Shown in pieces: positions 19,254 through 28,563 of a stretch of DNA of 64,000 bases (the stretch's first letter is position 1; every line of letters starts with the position of its first letter). Under the pieces are notes generated by a model. It ran no database searches and was not told where the DNA came from. It saw nothing but the letters and a program-made list of their open reading frames with translations. This stretch comes from Vibrio sp. 10N.286.49.B1. Lineage in GTDB: Bacteria > Pseudomonadota > Gammaproteobacteria > Enterobacterales > Vibrionaceae. The translations under genes and the position numbers were made by a program. The stretch is from assembly GCF_002873335.1 (NCBI RefSeq), contig NZ_MCUW01000011.1:54495-118494 (forward strand), written 5' to 3'.

Positions 19254-20285
19254 CTCCCTGATTTAAAAGATATTACATTGGCGAATTCATCCCCTTCGAA
19301 ATCTAAAGCCAATCTCACGCTTTTGTTGAACTCATTTTTATAAATGATTGCGGCTTAGCGACGTTTGTTTATCTTGTGCACTGATGTAATTTAATTCGAA
19401 CTATCTGAACGTTAAGGCATACACAGGCGAGATAAGTCAGCAGCAGTGATACTGATGAGCGGCAGCCTGACGTTATCGAAGAGCGTAAATAATGAGGTAT
19501 GACTATTTATATAGGTAGCTCGTACATAAAACATTCATATACCTCCGTTATTCTCACGGTTAAAGCAGCTTTAATAAGCTTAGTGCGAGAGAGTCATAGC
19601 GAAACCGGCAATCTCCCCCACTTTTAAGATTAACTAGAGAGAAAAATGATGCAAATTACCCACATGATTGAAGTAAAACGGTACATGGAGCACCAATATT
19701 CAGTGCCTGCAGCTTACATTGATAACCTAAAATCAGCACCACTGAAGGGATTTCCTAACCAATATGCGGTTTTTGTAGAAGCATTCAATAAAGAGTGGAA
19801 CTTCTTGATTGATACCAGCACATCGAATATCAACATTACAGAAATCACCTAGTGTGCTTATACCGTAGCGACTAAACTCAAACCCTCTCTGTGTTTCTAA
19901 ACACTTTGGTCAAAGCTACCGATATGGTTAACTTTAGCTTTTTCTGTTAGCTTACAGTCAAAGCTATAAAAAAGGACTGAGTGACAAGATCACCCCAAAA
20001 CGAGAGCGCCATCCTCATCAATCACTTCCTTACTGGTATTCCCTGATTTGGTGCGCATTGCACTAACTCTACTACCCTTCGACTGCCTGCCGTACATCCA
20101 AAAGCTAACTTACCTTAGCTATAAAAATTTAAAAATCAGCCCTTTAACTTCGGAGAAGCAGACTACGACGGCGATAGGCCGTCACCTCGATAACAGATAC
20201 AAACCTAACGTATTCGCTCATTGAGACAGCCACTATCTTTGGTACAAAAAATGCTTCATTACAGAAAAACACGAGAGGATTGGGC
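19254..20285. other. Long intergenic region, mostly unassigned
   Basis: About 1 kb with one small possible gene (19646-19852). Around 19914-19975 and 20099-20125 there are overlapping hairpin-forming stretches built on AAAGCTA and TTAGCTTT. They could be terminators or part of a small RNA, but I cannot identify either. Confidence 0.35.
19646..19852 (+). CDS. Small hypothetical protein
   Basis: 68 residues, not recognised. An AGAGAGA purine stretch lies just before the ATG, composition is protein-like (YSVPAAYIDNLKSAPLKGFPNQYAVFVEAFNKEWNFLID), and no competing frame overlaps. Alone in a long intergenic region. It may be a genuine Vibrio small protein; confidence is moderate to low. Confidence 0.45.
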   Translation: MMQITHMIEVKRYMEHQYSVPAAYIDNLKSAPLKGFPNQYAVFVEAFNKEWNFLIDTSTSNINITEIT

Positions 20286-21212
20286 ATGAAGATAGCCATT
20301 ATTGGAGCAGGAGCCATGGGTTGCCTATATGGCGCTTATCTGAGTAGGTGTCATGACATCTGTATGGTTGATATCGATAGGCAACAAATAGACGCTATCG
20401 AAAAATCTGGAATAAAAATTGACCATACCGACCATGAAACAATGACGTTCCCCAATGTGAGAGGCGTGATGTCAGGACAGTGCTGTGACGCATTTGATAT
20501 CGTGCTCCTGTTTGTAAAATCGATGTATACCGAGCAAGCTCTTCAACAAAACAAAGCTTTATTTCGGCCTGATACCATTGTGCTGTCGTTGCAAAATGGC
20601 GCAGGAAACGATAAAAAGCTAGAGCAGTACGTGACCAAGGAAAACATCATCATTGGTACCAGTTGCCACAATGCGGTTAACCTTGGTCATGGGCATGTGC
20701 ACCATTCCGCCGCAGGGATCACCACCATTGGTAGCAACCACCAAGCCAACGACATACTCAATATTGTCAACAACGCCCTAAGTGATGCCGACATTGAGAT
20801 CGAGATTTCAAGAGATATTCAACGGATCATATGGAGTAAGTTGTTAGTTAACCTCTCAGTGAATACCTTTACTGCCATCACCCAAACTCCAATTGGTTAC
20901 ATGGTAAAAAACCAGTACGCGTGGGACTTTGCCAAGCGACTGGTTTATGAAGCGATAGAAGTCGCAGAAGCCGACGGTACTTACTTTGACCGCAGAGAAG
21001 CACTGAATATGGTGAAATCACTCTGCGAATCCGCTAAGCATGGTTACTCATCGATGTATCAGGACCGACAGAACCAAGTAAAAATGGAGATTGATGCCAT
21101 CAATGGTGCCATTGTTGAACAAGCAAAGATCTACGGCGTTCCGACTCCGTACAACACGCTCATCGTTGACTTGATCCACGCGATTGAAGGCTCTTACAAG
21201 CTCTACGATTGA
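20286..21212 (+). CDS. Ketopantoate reductase-family (ApbA/PanE) NADP oxidoreductase
   Basis: 308 residues from the ATG at 20286, with GAGAGGA seven bases before; a TTG two codons upstream is less likely. The N-terminus MKIAIIGAGAMGCLYGAYL is the Rossmann NADP site (GxGxxG). Further family blocks are VLLFVKSMYTEQAL, VLSLQNGAGN and the C-terminal WSKLLVNLSVNTFTAI with the catalytic lysine. The dimer domain motif YSSMYQDRQNQVKMEIDAINGAIV is conserved. The true panE reduces 2-dehydropantoate in pantothenate synthesis; this gene has no pan neighbours and could be a paralogue with another 2-keto acid substrate. Confidence 0.88.
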   Translation: MKIAIIGAGAMGCLYGAYLSRCHDICMVDIDRQQIDAIEKSGIKIDHTDHETMTFPNVRGVMSGQCCDAFDIVLLFVKSMYTEQALQQNKALFRPDTIVLSLQNGAGNDKKLEQYVTKENIIIGTSCHNAVNLGHGHVHHSAAGITTIGSNHQANDILNIVNNALSDADIEIEISRDIQRIIWSKLLVNLSVNTFTAITQTPIGYMVKNQYAWDFAKRLVYEAIEVAEADGTYFDRREALNMVKSLCESAKHGYSSMYQDRQNQVKMEIDAINGAIVEQAKIYGVPTPYNTLIVDLIHAIEGSYKLYD

Positions 21213-21329
21213 GGCCTATAAGAGCTTTGTTATTGTCGTAATGTATGGCTTTGTTAGTTTGTTTGGCGCAGTTTACCGCCTTGCAAACAATAGGTATGAA
21301 TGAGGGTTTCATTCACCTCAATCAATTAA

Positions 21330-23120
21330 TTAAAAGTCAGCCGCTACTTCGAATTCCAACGTTTCTCCAGATACTGGGTGAACAAACTTAAGATACCCGG
21401 CATGAAGGTGTAAACGACTGTCTTTAAACCCATACAGATCATCCCCGACGATGGGCGTATTAAGCCCAGCTTGATGAGCACAATGTACGCGCAGTTGGTG
21501 TGTGCGTCCCGTCTTAGGGAAGAGATGTATTTTGGTACGATGATTTTTGCTACTGACGACCTGATACGTCGTCTCCGCCCCTCTTCCTTGTTCATGACAC
21601 ACCATTTGCCTTGGCCTATCGGTTAAATCTCCACACATTGGTAAAGTAATCACCCCAGATTGTTGTTGAATGACCCCTTCTAGCAAGGCGGTATATCGCT
21701 TTTCAACCGAGCGTTCAATAAATTGATTTTGCACATGCTTATTCGCTTCAGCCGTCAAGGTGAGAACGAGCAACCCTGACGTCGACATATCTAGCCGATG
21801 TACAATCAAAGGGCCGGTGGCATTTGGGTATCTTGCCTGCATACGCGCCTGGACAGAATCACTGATGTATTTACCGGACACGGACAAGAATTCGGCGGGT
21901 TTGTTCACCACCACTAAGGTGTCATCCTCATAAACAATGTCTAACGCTTTGTTATGTGAAGGCGTCTGCTCTAACGGACTCGGATCCGTCGAGATCCCCT
22001 CAAGCATATGCTCAAGGATTTCAAAACACTTACTTTGGCAAACCGGGTATAAGTTCTTATGCTGGCGTATTTGCGCATAAGGTGAAGCACCCCACCAAAA
22101 CTCGCCTAACGCAATTGGTGTGAGCTGTTGCGAGAATGCCGCTTGCAGTAATTTAGGCAAGTTTTGCTCGCTAGAGTTGGCAATGGGTGTTGAGTTCATA
22201 ACGTGTGTTGAGCTAATAACAGGTGTCGAATTAGTATTAGATGCTGAGTTAGTGGCCAGTACTGAACCGGAAATAGGTCGTTGCTCTTGATCTTGGCTTT
22301 GGCTTTGGCTTTGATAGTTAAAGAGGTCATACAAACTCTTCTCTACCCCCGCTTGATTCAAAAACAAGCAAGATTTCTGTGATTCAATCGTCAATGACTC
22401 ATTGAGTTTCGCCCATTGTCTTTCCATATCATCAATGACAGATTGCTCGACTTTCAGTGCGTCATTGAGGGTCATTATCTCAACTTGCCATTGCTGTTTT
22501 AGTGCTTTAAGTGCTCTTTTCTCTCGACTACTTTGCGCACCGAGATCGCTGATAAAATCCTGTAATTGCGCCTCATTAATAGACACACCCAGCTTGCTTT
22601 CCATATCCCGTCGAGCTTGTTTTCGCGTGGCTTTTGCCTTTGCATTGCGCTGTTGCAGATCAGATATCTGCTGCTCAGATTCAAGGTGTTTCTGCCTCAC
22701 CGTATGTTGCAACTGCAAGTAACCTGACGCGTTTTTATGTTGTGCAATCTCGGCCCTAAGTGACGCAATCTTGTCAATAAGGTCATCGGTTTGGCATGGA
22801 TTAGCAATCGCATCAACAAAGAAGTCAGGGTGGTTATCTTGAGCACCTTGAGTAGGTTCATCGCAAAACGACGCTAGGTAACCGATATCGCCTTGGCTAT
22901 TTTTCACCACCAGCACTGCAAACATTTTTCCCATTTGGTTAAAGTCATGCGGCCATTCCGTTTGCTTTTCTAGGTAAGCTTGCAGCTCGTCCATGGCAAT
23001 CGTGGCTAAGGGATGCGGTGTGTAGTAATACGGGAAAGTGAATGATGACGGCAGTGCGTAGTCACTGATATTCACTGAGAATGGGATAAACTTATTGGTA
23101 TTGAGATTACTTAGGGTCAT
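21330..23120 (-). CDS. RluA-family pseudouridine synthase, long coiled-coil form
   Basis: 596 residues from the ATG at 23120. The last ~210 residues are the RluA catalytic domain: VYEDDTLVVVNKPAEFLSVSGK, then HRLDMSTSGLLVL with the catalytic aspartate, and FPKTGRTHQLRVHCAH. The first ~370 residues are unlike short RluA enzymes and contain a long charged coiled coil (SEQQISDLQQRNAKAKATRKQARRDMES...) followed by a low-complexity S/N/T-rich linker (NSASNTNSTPVISSTHVMNSTP). It isomerises uridine in structured RNA, probably rRNA. The long extension occurs in a gamma-proteobacterial RluA subgroup. Confidence 0.9.
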   Translation of the reverse strand: MTLSNLNTNKFIPFSVNISDYALPSSFTFPYYYTPHPLATIAMDELQAYLEKQTEWPHDFNQMGKMFAVLVVKNSQGDIGYLASFCDEPTQGAQDNHPDFFVDAIANPCQTDDLIDKIASLRAEIAQHKNASGYLQLQHTVRQKHLESEQQISDLQQRNAKAKATRKQARRDMESKLGVSINEAQLQDFISDLGAQSSREKRALKALKQQWQVEIMTLNDALKVEQSVIDDMERQWAKLNESLTIESQKSCLFLNQAGVEKSLYDLFNYQSQSQSQDQEQRPISGSVLATNSASNTNSTPVISSTHVMNSTPIANSSEQNLPKLLQAAFSQQLTPIALGEFWWGASPYAQIRQHKNLYPVCQSKCFEILEHMLEGISTDPSPLEQTPSHNKALDIVYEDDTLVVVNKPAEFLSVSGKYISDSVQARMQARYPNATGPLIVHRLDMSTSGLLVLTLTAEANKHVQNQFIERSVEKRYTALLEGVIQQQSGVITLPMCGDLTDRPRQMVCHEQGRGAETTYQVVSSKNHRTKIHLFPKTGRTHQLRVHCAHQAGLNTPIVGDDLYGFKDSRLHLHAGYLKFVHPVSGETLEFEVAADF

Positions 23121-23676
23121 CGGCAATTAGCATCATCGGTCATTAACGTCCACAACAAACTTTGTTCTGTTGTGTTCGTAAAAATTAGGGCATGAAATTA
23201 GAGCGGATGATACCACAAAGAACACACCAGCTTGTTTCTATCAGATCTATGATATCCATGCCTAATCCTCTTATTAACTATCGGCGGACAATAAAAATTG
23301 ATCTGTTTTGAGTAATGTCAGCTCAGGAATGGCGGATTAGCTAACACGCTTCTGCCCCAAAATGGGTTACGTCTCGAGTTCGAACAAAAATGTTCAGGTT
23401 ACTTTGATATACAAAAAGTAATGAGAGATAAAAGGTAAGACCTACCTCATCTAGTGGTGTAGATGCAGGCTTAATTCAAAACAGATGTTAAGTGGTTGCG
23501 TCTTATGATGGAAACGATGGTTGAGCAGTTGACTCGACTTAAAAGCAAAAGCCCAAAATGCTTAGTTTTTTAACAACTCTATATTGTTCTCGTTGTCGTT
23601 AGAACTAAATACTCATATGTTTATTATATTTAAGTTCCTATGTTATTCTGGATGCATATGTTAGTGAGGTAACACC
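23121..23676. other. Intergenic region upstream of the SIR2 gene
   Basis: About 555 bp, A/T-rich towards its right end. No gene recognised. A short T-loop-like string near 23374-23383 (TCGAGTTCGA) lacks the rest of a tRNA and is not called. Confidence 0.4.
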
Positions 23677-25257
23677 ATGAGTTTTAAGAAGCAATTAGAA
23701 GAGCATTTTCAACAGTTTGATGCATCACCAATCTTATTCGTCGGTTCAGGTGTTTCACGACGATATTTAGGGGTGAATTGTTGGGAGGGGCTATTAAAAC
23801 AGTTCTCTGAAAAGTTAGGGGAACAACATGTCAGACTTAGAGCTCAATCCAACGGAGATCTAACTAAATATGCTCAAATTCTAGCGTCGATATATTCTCA
23901 GAAGTGGTGGGATACCGAAGACGCGAAAGATGTGATTGAGCACCAGAGCAACTTACTCATTGACGAGCAATCGCCTTTGAAGGTGTCTATCTCTCAGTAT
24001 ATTAGTCAAGCACATAATAACTTGACTGACGATCAAGAGTTGTTACGAGAAGTTGAGCTCCTTCGAAAAGCCAATATAGATGGCGTTATCACTACTAATT
24101 GGGATATTTTTTTGGAACAGCAGTTCCCTAAATTCACTCCATTTATTGGGCAAGACGGACTGATTACAGGCCGTAGCCATGGTATCGCTGAAATATATAA
24201 AATTCATGGTTGTTGTACAGAACCTAATTCTCTCGTACTTACCGAGTCCGACTATGATAAGTACCGCAAGAAAAATCCATACTTGTCATCCAAATTACTG
24301 ACTATGTTTATTGAGCGTCCCGTGATTTTTTTAGGGTACTCATTAACAGATGAACACATAGCCGAAATATTGGAAGACATTGTTAGCTGTTTCCCTAATT
24401 CTGGTCTTGAATTTTTAAAAAATAAGTTGCTTTTTGTTGAGTGGAAACCCGACCTAGAAGTCTCATCTGTTAGTGATTCGGTTATCCATAAAAAAATTCC
24501 TGTGAAATATGTACAAGCACCTAACTATGTCGAAATATTAGAAGTATTAGCAGAGACAAAGAAGCGGATACCTGCACATTTATTTAGGACGATTAAAGAT
24601 GAACTGTATGAATTGGTTCTAACTGATGATCCTAAAGGAAAACTATACGTGCGTGATTCTGAAACAATTGATGATGATAGCGTCTCAACCGAGTTTGTTG
24701 TTGGATATGGTGCTATTTCAATGGTTAAAAAATCAGAATCGCTTATGGCTTCAAGAGGTTTGATTGGCCTAGACCGATTAGATTTAATCAGAGAAGTTGT
24801 TTTTGAAAATGATAACTACCCGTCTGATGAAGTTGTCTCTAATGTACTTCCAAATCTATGTAAAGGTAATGCTCGCGTGCCTATCTTTAGATTCTTAAGG
24901 TTGGCGAACAAAATAAATGGTGATGGTACGTTGGTTGATGGGATTGAGTTTCCAGAGGGAGTGCTTGGAAGGTTTGATGTTGATGAAAATGCATTTAGAT
25001 CTGCGGGTGGAGAAGCGCGCAGAGCCGAAAGCATTGCAGCGCTAAGAGTAGGGGTAAATGAGCTTTATAAAGAAGACTTCGGTTTATTTATAAGAATGGT
25101 GCCATTTATGGACGTCGGGTTGCTTAAACGTGACTCGGACGACTTATTAAAGATACTAAAAAAGCACATTGATGAAGCACTAGCGACATCACTATCTAGT
25201 GGGTTCTGTAAGGTGGTTTGTTTGTATGACTTGATTAAAAATAGTAATCGATATTAA
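23677..25257 (+). CDS. SIR2-domain protein, probable defence NADase
   Basis: 526 residues. An N-terminal SIR2-like domain carries the NAD-binding GSGVS (residues 23-27), TTNWD (139-143, catalytic Asn and Asp) and KIHG with catalytic His177, followed by FLGYSLTDEHI (218-228). This pattern belongs to SIR2_2 proteins of prokaryotic immunity, which deplete NAD+ after phage sensing. Residues ~300-526 are an unrecognised C-terminal region, possibly the sensor. No partner gene (HerA, Argonaute or Thoeris ThsB) is adjacent. Base composition is lower in GC than its neighbours and it is flanked by repeats, both signs of transfer. Confidence 0.85.
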   Translation: MSFKKQLEEHFQQFDASPILFVGSGVSRRYLGVNCWEGLLKQFSEKLGEQHVRLRAQSNGDLTKYAQILASIYSQKWWDTEDAKDVIEHQSNLLIDEQSPLKVSISQYISQAHNNLTDDQELLREVELLRKANIDGVITTNWDIFLEQQFPKFTPFIGQDGLITGRSHGIAEIYKIHGCCTEPNSLVLTESDYDKYRKKNPYLSSKLLTMFIERPVIFLGYSLTDEHIAEILEDIVSCFPNSGLEFLKNKLLFVEWKPDLEVSSVSDSVIHKKIPVKYVQAPNYVEILEVLAETKKRIPAHLFRTIKDELYELVLTDDPKGKLYVRDSETIDDDSVSTEFVVGYGAISMVKKSESLMASRGLIGLDRLDLIREVVFENDNYPSDEVVSNVLPNLCKGNARVPIFRFLRLANKINGDGTLVDGIEFPEGVLGRFDVDENAFRSAGGEARRAESIAALRVGVNELYKEDFGLFIRMVPFMDVGLLKRDSDDLLKILKKHIDEALATSLSSGFCKVVCLYDLIKNSNRY

Positions 25258-25443
25258 TAAGCTAAAAGTGCATTAAAGGTGTATGACCTGCCACGAAATA
25301 CTTAGATTTCGACTTGTCATGGATGAGTAAAACTAGCCACTAATTCGTAGGTATTTTGAATAATTTACCTTAGCAGTGCTTATCCAAGCTCTCACAATTA
25401 CCACGGGGTCGTAACAGGGTTCTGTCCACAAACGAGTCAGCCC

Positions 25444-25473
25444 TGTCTTGGTCTGCGCTGTCTTGGTCTGCGC
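25444..25473. repeat. Two perfect tandem copies of a 15-mer
   Basis: TGTCTTGGTCTGCGC is present twice in succession and the second copy runs straight into the first of the ~240-bp repeats. Confidence 0.7.
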
Positions 25474-26635
25474 AGAATAAATTCTGGCATGTTACTGCTC
25501 CCACAAATAAAAACTAACCGTCATCCCCTTGAAAAAGGGGATCTCATTCAGCGCGTTGCGAACTCGATGTACTTAACTTAATCGGATTTTTCAATTGTCT
25601 ACGCATTTTGTGAGATCCTCACTTTCGTGAGGATGACGAATGTTATTAGTTGGAGGAAAAAGGAAACTAAACCGTTTATGTCCAAGAATATGCCCGTTCG
25701 GTTTTCATGAACGCAGAATAAATTCTGGCATGTTACTGCTCCCACAAATAAAACTAACCGTCATCCCCTTAAAAAGGGGATCTCATTCAGCGCATTGCGA
25801 ACTCGATGTACTTAACTTAATCGAATTTTTCAATTGTCTACGCGCTTTGTGAGATCCTCACTTTCGTGAGGATGACGAATGTTGTTAGTTGGAGGAAAAA
25901 GGAAACTAAACCGTTTATCTCCAAGAATATGCCCGTTCGGTTTTCATGAACGCTGAATAAATTCCGACATGTTACTGCCCGACAAATAAAACTAACCGTC
26001 ATCCCCTTGAAAAAGGGGATCTCATGCAGCGCGTTGCGAACTCGATGTACTTAACTTAATCGAATTTTTCAATTGTCTACGCGCTTTGTGAGATCCTCAC
26101 TTTCGTGAGGATGACGAACGTTGTTAGTTGGAGGAAAAAGGAGACTAAACCGTTTATGTCCAAGAATATGCCCGTTCGGTTTTCATGAACGCTGAATAAA
26201 TTCTGACATGTTACTGCCCGACAAATAAAACTAACCGCCCCCCCTTGAAAAAGGGGATCTTCGTCAGTGCGTTGTGAACCTATTCGTGTGTTATTCATTT
26301 CTATTTAAGTGAGTCACATGCTGATGAAGATCCTCGTTTTCACGAGGATGACGGCCTAATTGGGATGGGTAGAAGAGCAATAAGCTGAGAGCTTTATGTC
26401 CAAGAATGTTCCCGTTCGCTTTTCATGAGCGCAGAATAAATTCCGACATGTTACTGCCCGACAAATAAAGCTAACCGTCATCTCCTTGAAAAAGGGGATC
26501 TCATTCAGCGCGTTGCGAACTCGATGTACTTAACTTAATCGAATTTTTCAATTGTCTATGCGCTTTGTGAGATCCTCATTTTTGGTGAGGATGACGAATA
26601 TTGTTAGTTGGGGGAAAAAGGAAACGAAACTAATC
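25471..26635. repeat. Five tandem ~240-bp hairpin-rich repeats
   Basis: Units begin at about 25471, 25712, 25951, 26190 and 26430 (period 239-241 bp), each opening with CGC(A/T)GAATAAATTC. Inside each unit lie a left hairpin (ATCCCCTT/AAGGGGAT), a central stem (GGATCTCA/TGAGATCC), a right hairpin (ATCCTCAC/GTGAGGAT) and outer CGTCATCC/GGATGACG. Unit 4 differs in the central and right parts but keeps pairing by compensatory changes. A minimal relative with a single hairpin lies at 38021-38050. Open frames inside the units are accidental. Confidence 0.85.
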
Positions 26636-26914
26636 AAGCTCTATTGGTCTTCGACACTAACGTAGTTAGACCATTTCTAGCGCAAATGAACCATCGATTG
26701 GGTTCAGCTGCATTTTGGCACCTTTGAGCTTCCATGCGGATTCATTCATTAACCGTTTTAACGCTGCACTTGGTTAATCAATCACGTTTTTATTCTCATC
26801 GATAATAAGAATATTTGCCACTTAACGAACAAAAGTACGTAGGAAGCAGAGACGTTATCGACAGTGAGTAAATTTTGTTTCGTCAAAACGACAGGCATTA
26901 AACAGGAGACAAGG

Positions 26915-27637
26915 ATGAACATCCTCATTATTGGTGGTTCCGGTGGCATTGGATTGGCGTTGGTTGAACACTTTATTGCAACGAGTAAAGCGGCAACGGT
27001 TCATGCGACATATTGTCACCATTCGCCTCAACTGACGTCGCCAGAGATCATCTCGCCCAAAATCGTTTGGCATTCACTTGACGTCACTTCAGAAAAAGAC
27101 ATTCAAGCGCTGGCGGGAGCCATCCCAGACATTGACATGGTCATCAACGCCGTTGGCTTTTTACATCAACAAGGACACATGCCCGAGAAATCAATCGCTC
27201 AATTTGATCCTGATTTTTTCCAAAAAAATATACAACTTAATACCACCTCCACCCTGTTATTGGCAAAGCACTTTGCCACTCGGCTTCGAACAAGCACGCC
27301 CACTTACTTTGTCGCTCTGTCGGCTCGTATTGGTAGCATTGAGGATAACCAGTTGGGGGGATGGGTCAGTTACCGCTGCTCTAAGGCGGCGTTAAATATG
27401 GCGATTAAAACGATCAGCATTGAGTGGCAATATAAACACCCCAACTGCTGTGTCTTCTCCTTTCATCCTGGAACTACAGATACGGCGCTATCGACGCCTT
27501 TTCAACGCAATGTTCCAAAGGCCAAACTCTTTACGACAAGTTATGTGGCGACTCAGTTAGTGACATTGCTCGATACCCTATCGCCGACAGACACGGGAAA
27601 ATTTTTCAGCTTTGATGGCAGTGAAATACCGTGGTGA
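26915..27637 (+). CDS. SDR-family NAD(P)-dependent oxidoreductase
   Basis: 240 residues from the ATG at 26915, preceded by AGGAGACAAGG. The N-terminus MNILIIGGSGGIGLALVEHF is the SDR cofactor site (GxxxGxG); NAVGF follows as the NNAG equivalent, and the active site is S...YRCSKAALNMA (YxxxK). The C-terminal FHPGTTDTALSTPFQRNVP is typical of a CsgA/YciK-like SDR subgroup. Cytosolic; substrate unknown. It stands alone after the repeat block. Confidence 0.9.
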   Translation: MNILIIGGSGGIGLALVEHFIATSKAATVHATYCHHSPQLTSPEIISPKIVWHSLDVTSEKDIQALAGAIPDIDMVINAVGFLHQQGHMPEKSIAQFDPDFFQKNIQLNTTSTLLLAKHFATRLRTSTPTYFVALSARIGSIEDNQLGGWVSYRCSKAALNMAIKTISIEWQYKHPNCCVFSFHPGTTDTALSTPFQRNVPKAKLFTTSYVATQLVTLLDTLSPTDTGKFFSFDGSEIPW

Positions 27638-27829
27638 AAATACGTAAGGATTGTCTACACCATCAGTTCTTTTTGAGTCGCAAATACGCCGGGCGTGTGA
27701 TTTGATATAAACAGTGAGGCGTAAGAGGTGATCAGCGGCTAGATCAGGTGCTTTCCTTGCACCAAAATCATTCCAATCTCTAGGGCACACTCAGACACCC
27801 TAAAGAAGGTTGGACGTTATACCCAGAGA

Positions 27830-28228
27830 TTAACGTCCTCTGTGGCGTCCACCAGAAGTCCGCGCTTTATAAGTAGAAGCGGCTTTGGCTTGAGATGCAT
27901 GAATCGATTCAACCGTTAGATTCATCGGCTCTTTAGGTTCGATACCGTTAGCAAACGTACGCATACGAGGTGGGATATCGTACTCGTCTTCTCTCGGTTT
28001 GGGCATGCGCTTAAAACGAGAAAGGTAAAAAATCTCCACTTTCTCACGAGCCCATTCTGTTTTTTTCAAATATTTTACGCTACTTGCGATCGATGGATTG
28101 GTGTGAAAACAGTTCATGCGCATCGCAGCGTCTAAAATGCTCCATCCATAATGGTCAACAAGCTCAGTCACCATCTCCTCAAGTTTGAGGCCGTGAAGAG
28201 GGTTATTTTTCTGTTCGTCTAATGACAT
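27830..28228 (-). CDS. VF530-family (DUF2132) DNA-binding protein with basic tail
   Basis: 132 residues from the ATG at 28228. Residues ~7-70 match DUF2132/VF530 (NNPLHGLKLEEMVTELVDHYGWSILDAAMRMNCFHTNPSIASSVKYLKKTEWAREKVE), a small helical fold related to the SAP/HeH type and annotated as DNA-binding. The remaining ~60 residues are a linker and basic tail ending TSGGRHRGR. Family members are usually about 70-80 residues, so the tail is an extension, possibly for nucleic-acid contact. Confidence 0.85.
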   Translation of the reverse strand: MSLDEQKNNPLHGLKLEEMVTELVDHYGWSILDAAMRMNCFHTNPSIASSVKYLKKTEWAREKVEIFYLSRFKRMPKPREDEYDIPPRMRTFANGIEPKEPMNLTVESIHASQAKAASTYKARTSGGRHRGR

Positions 28229-28466
28229 GAGAGTCCTACAGTACAAGAGTGATATCACGCGTAGTATACGACGTTAAACGGCTCCTTGATAAAAAAAATT
28301 ACTTGTTAGTGTAAATCACCGGTTTTAAACACGATTATTTCCTCGGGCATGCTTCGCTGATGATTAATATCGCTTCATAACTGCAAGAATTTATGCGTAA
28401 TGAAGCATATTACATCCGCATTAAGACATGTTAAATCGATTGGCTGTGTGGCTCAGTAGACGGACG

Positions 28467-28497
28467 AAAAAAAACACGCTAAAGAGCGTGTTTTTTT
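28467..28497. terminator. Bidirectional rho-independent terminator
   Basis: AACACGCT-AAAG-AGCGTGTT flanked by a run of A on the left and T on the right. It lies beyond the ene-reductase stop (minus strand). Confidence 0.85.
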
Positions 28498-28563
28498 CGA
28501 TTTAATCTAAATAGTCTATCACTACATCGATTCATGACGAGTCATAGTCTATGTCGAAAATGA

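Noticed and set aside
23341..23420. tRNA-like T-loop string before the SIR2 gene
   Set aside because: No matching acceptor, anticodon or D arm; cannot be a tRNA or a clear attachment-site remnant.
25640..26298. Open frames within the hairpin repeats
   Set aside because: They arise from the repeat sequence, recur only by copy, and lack protein features.
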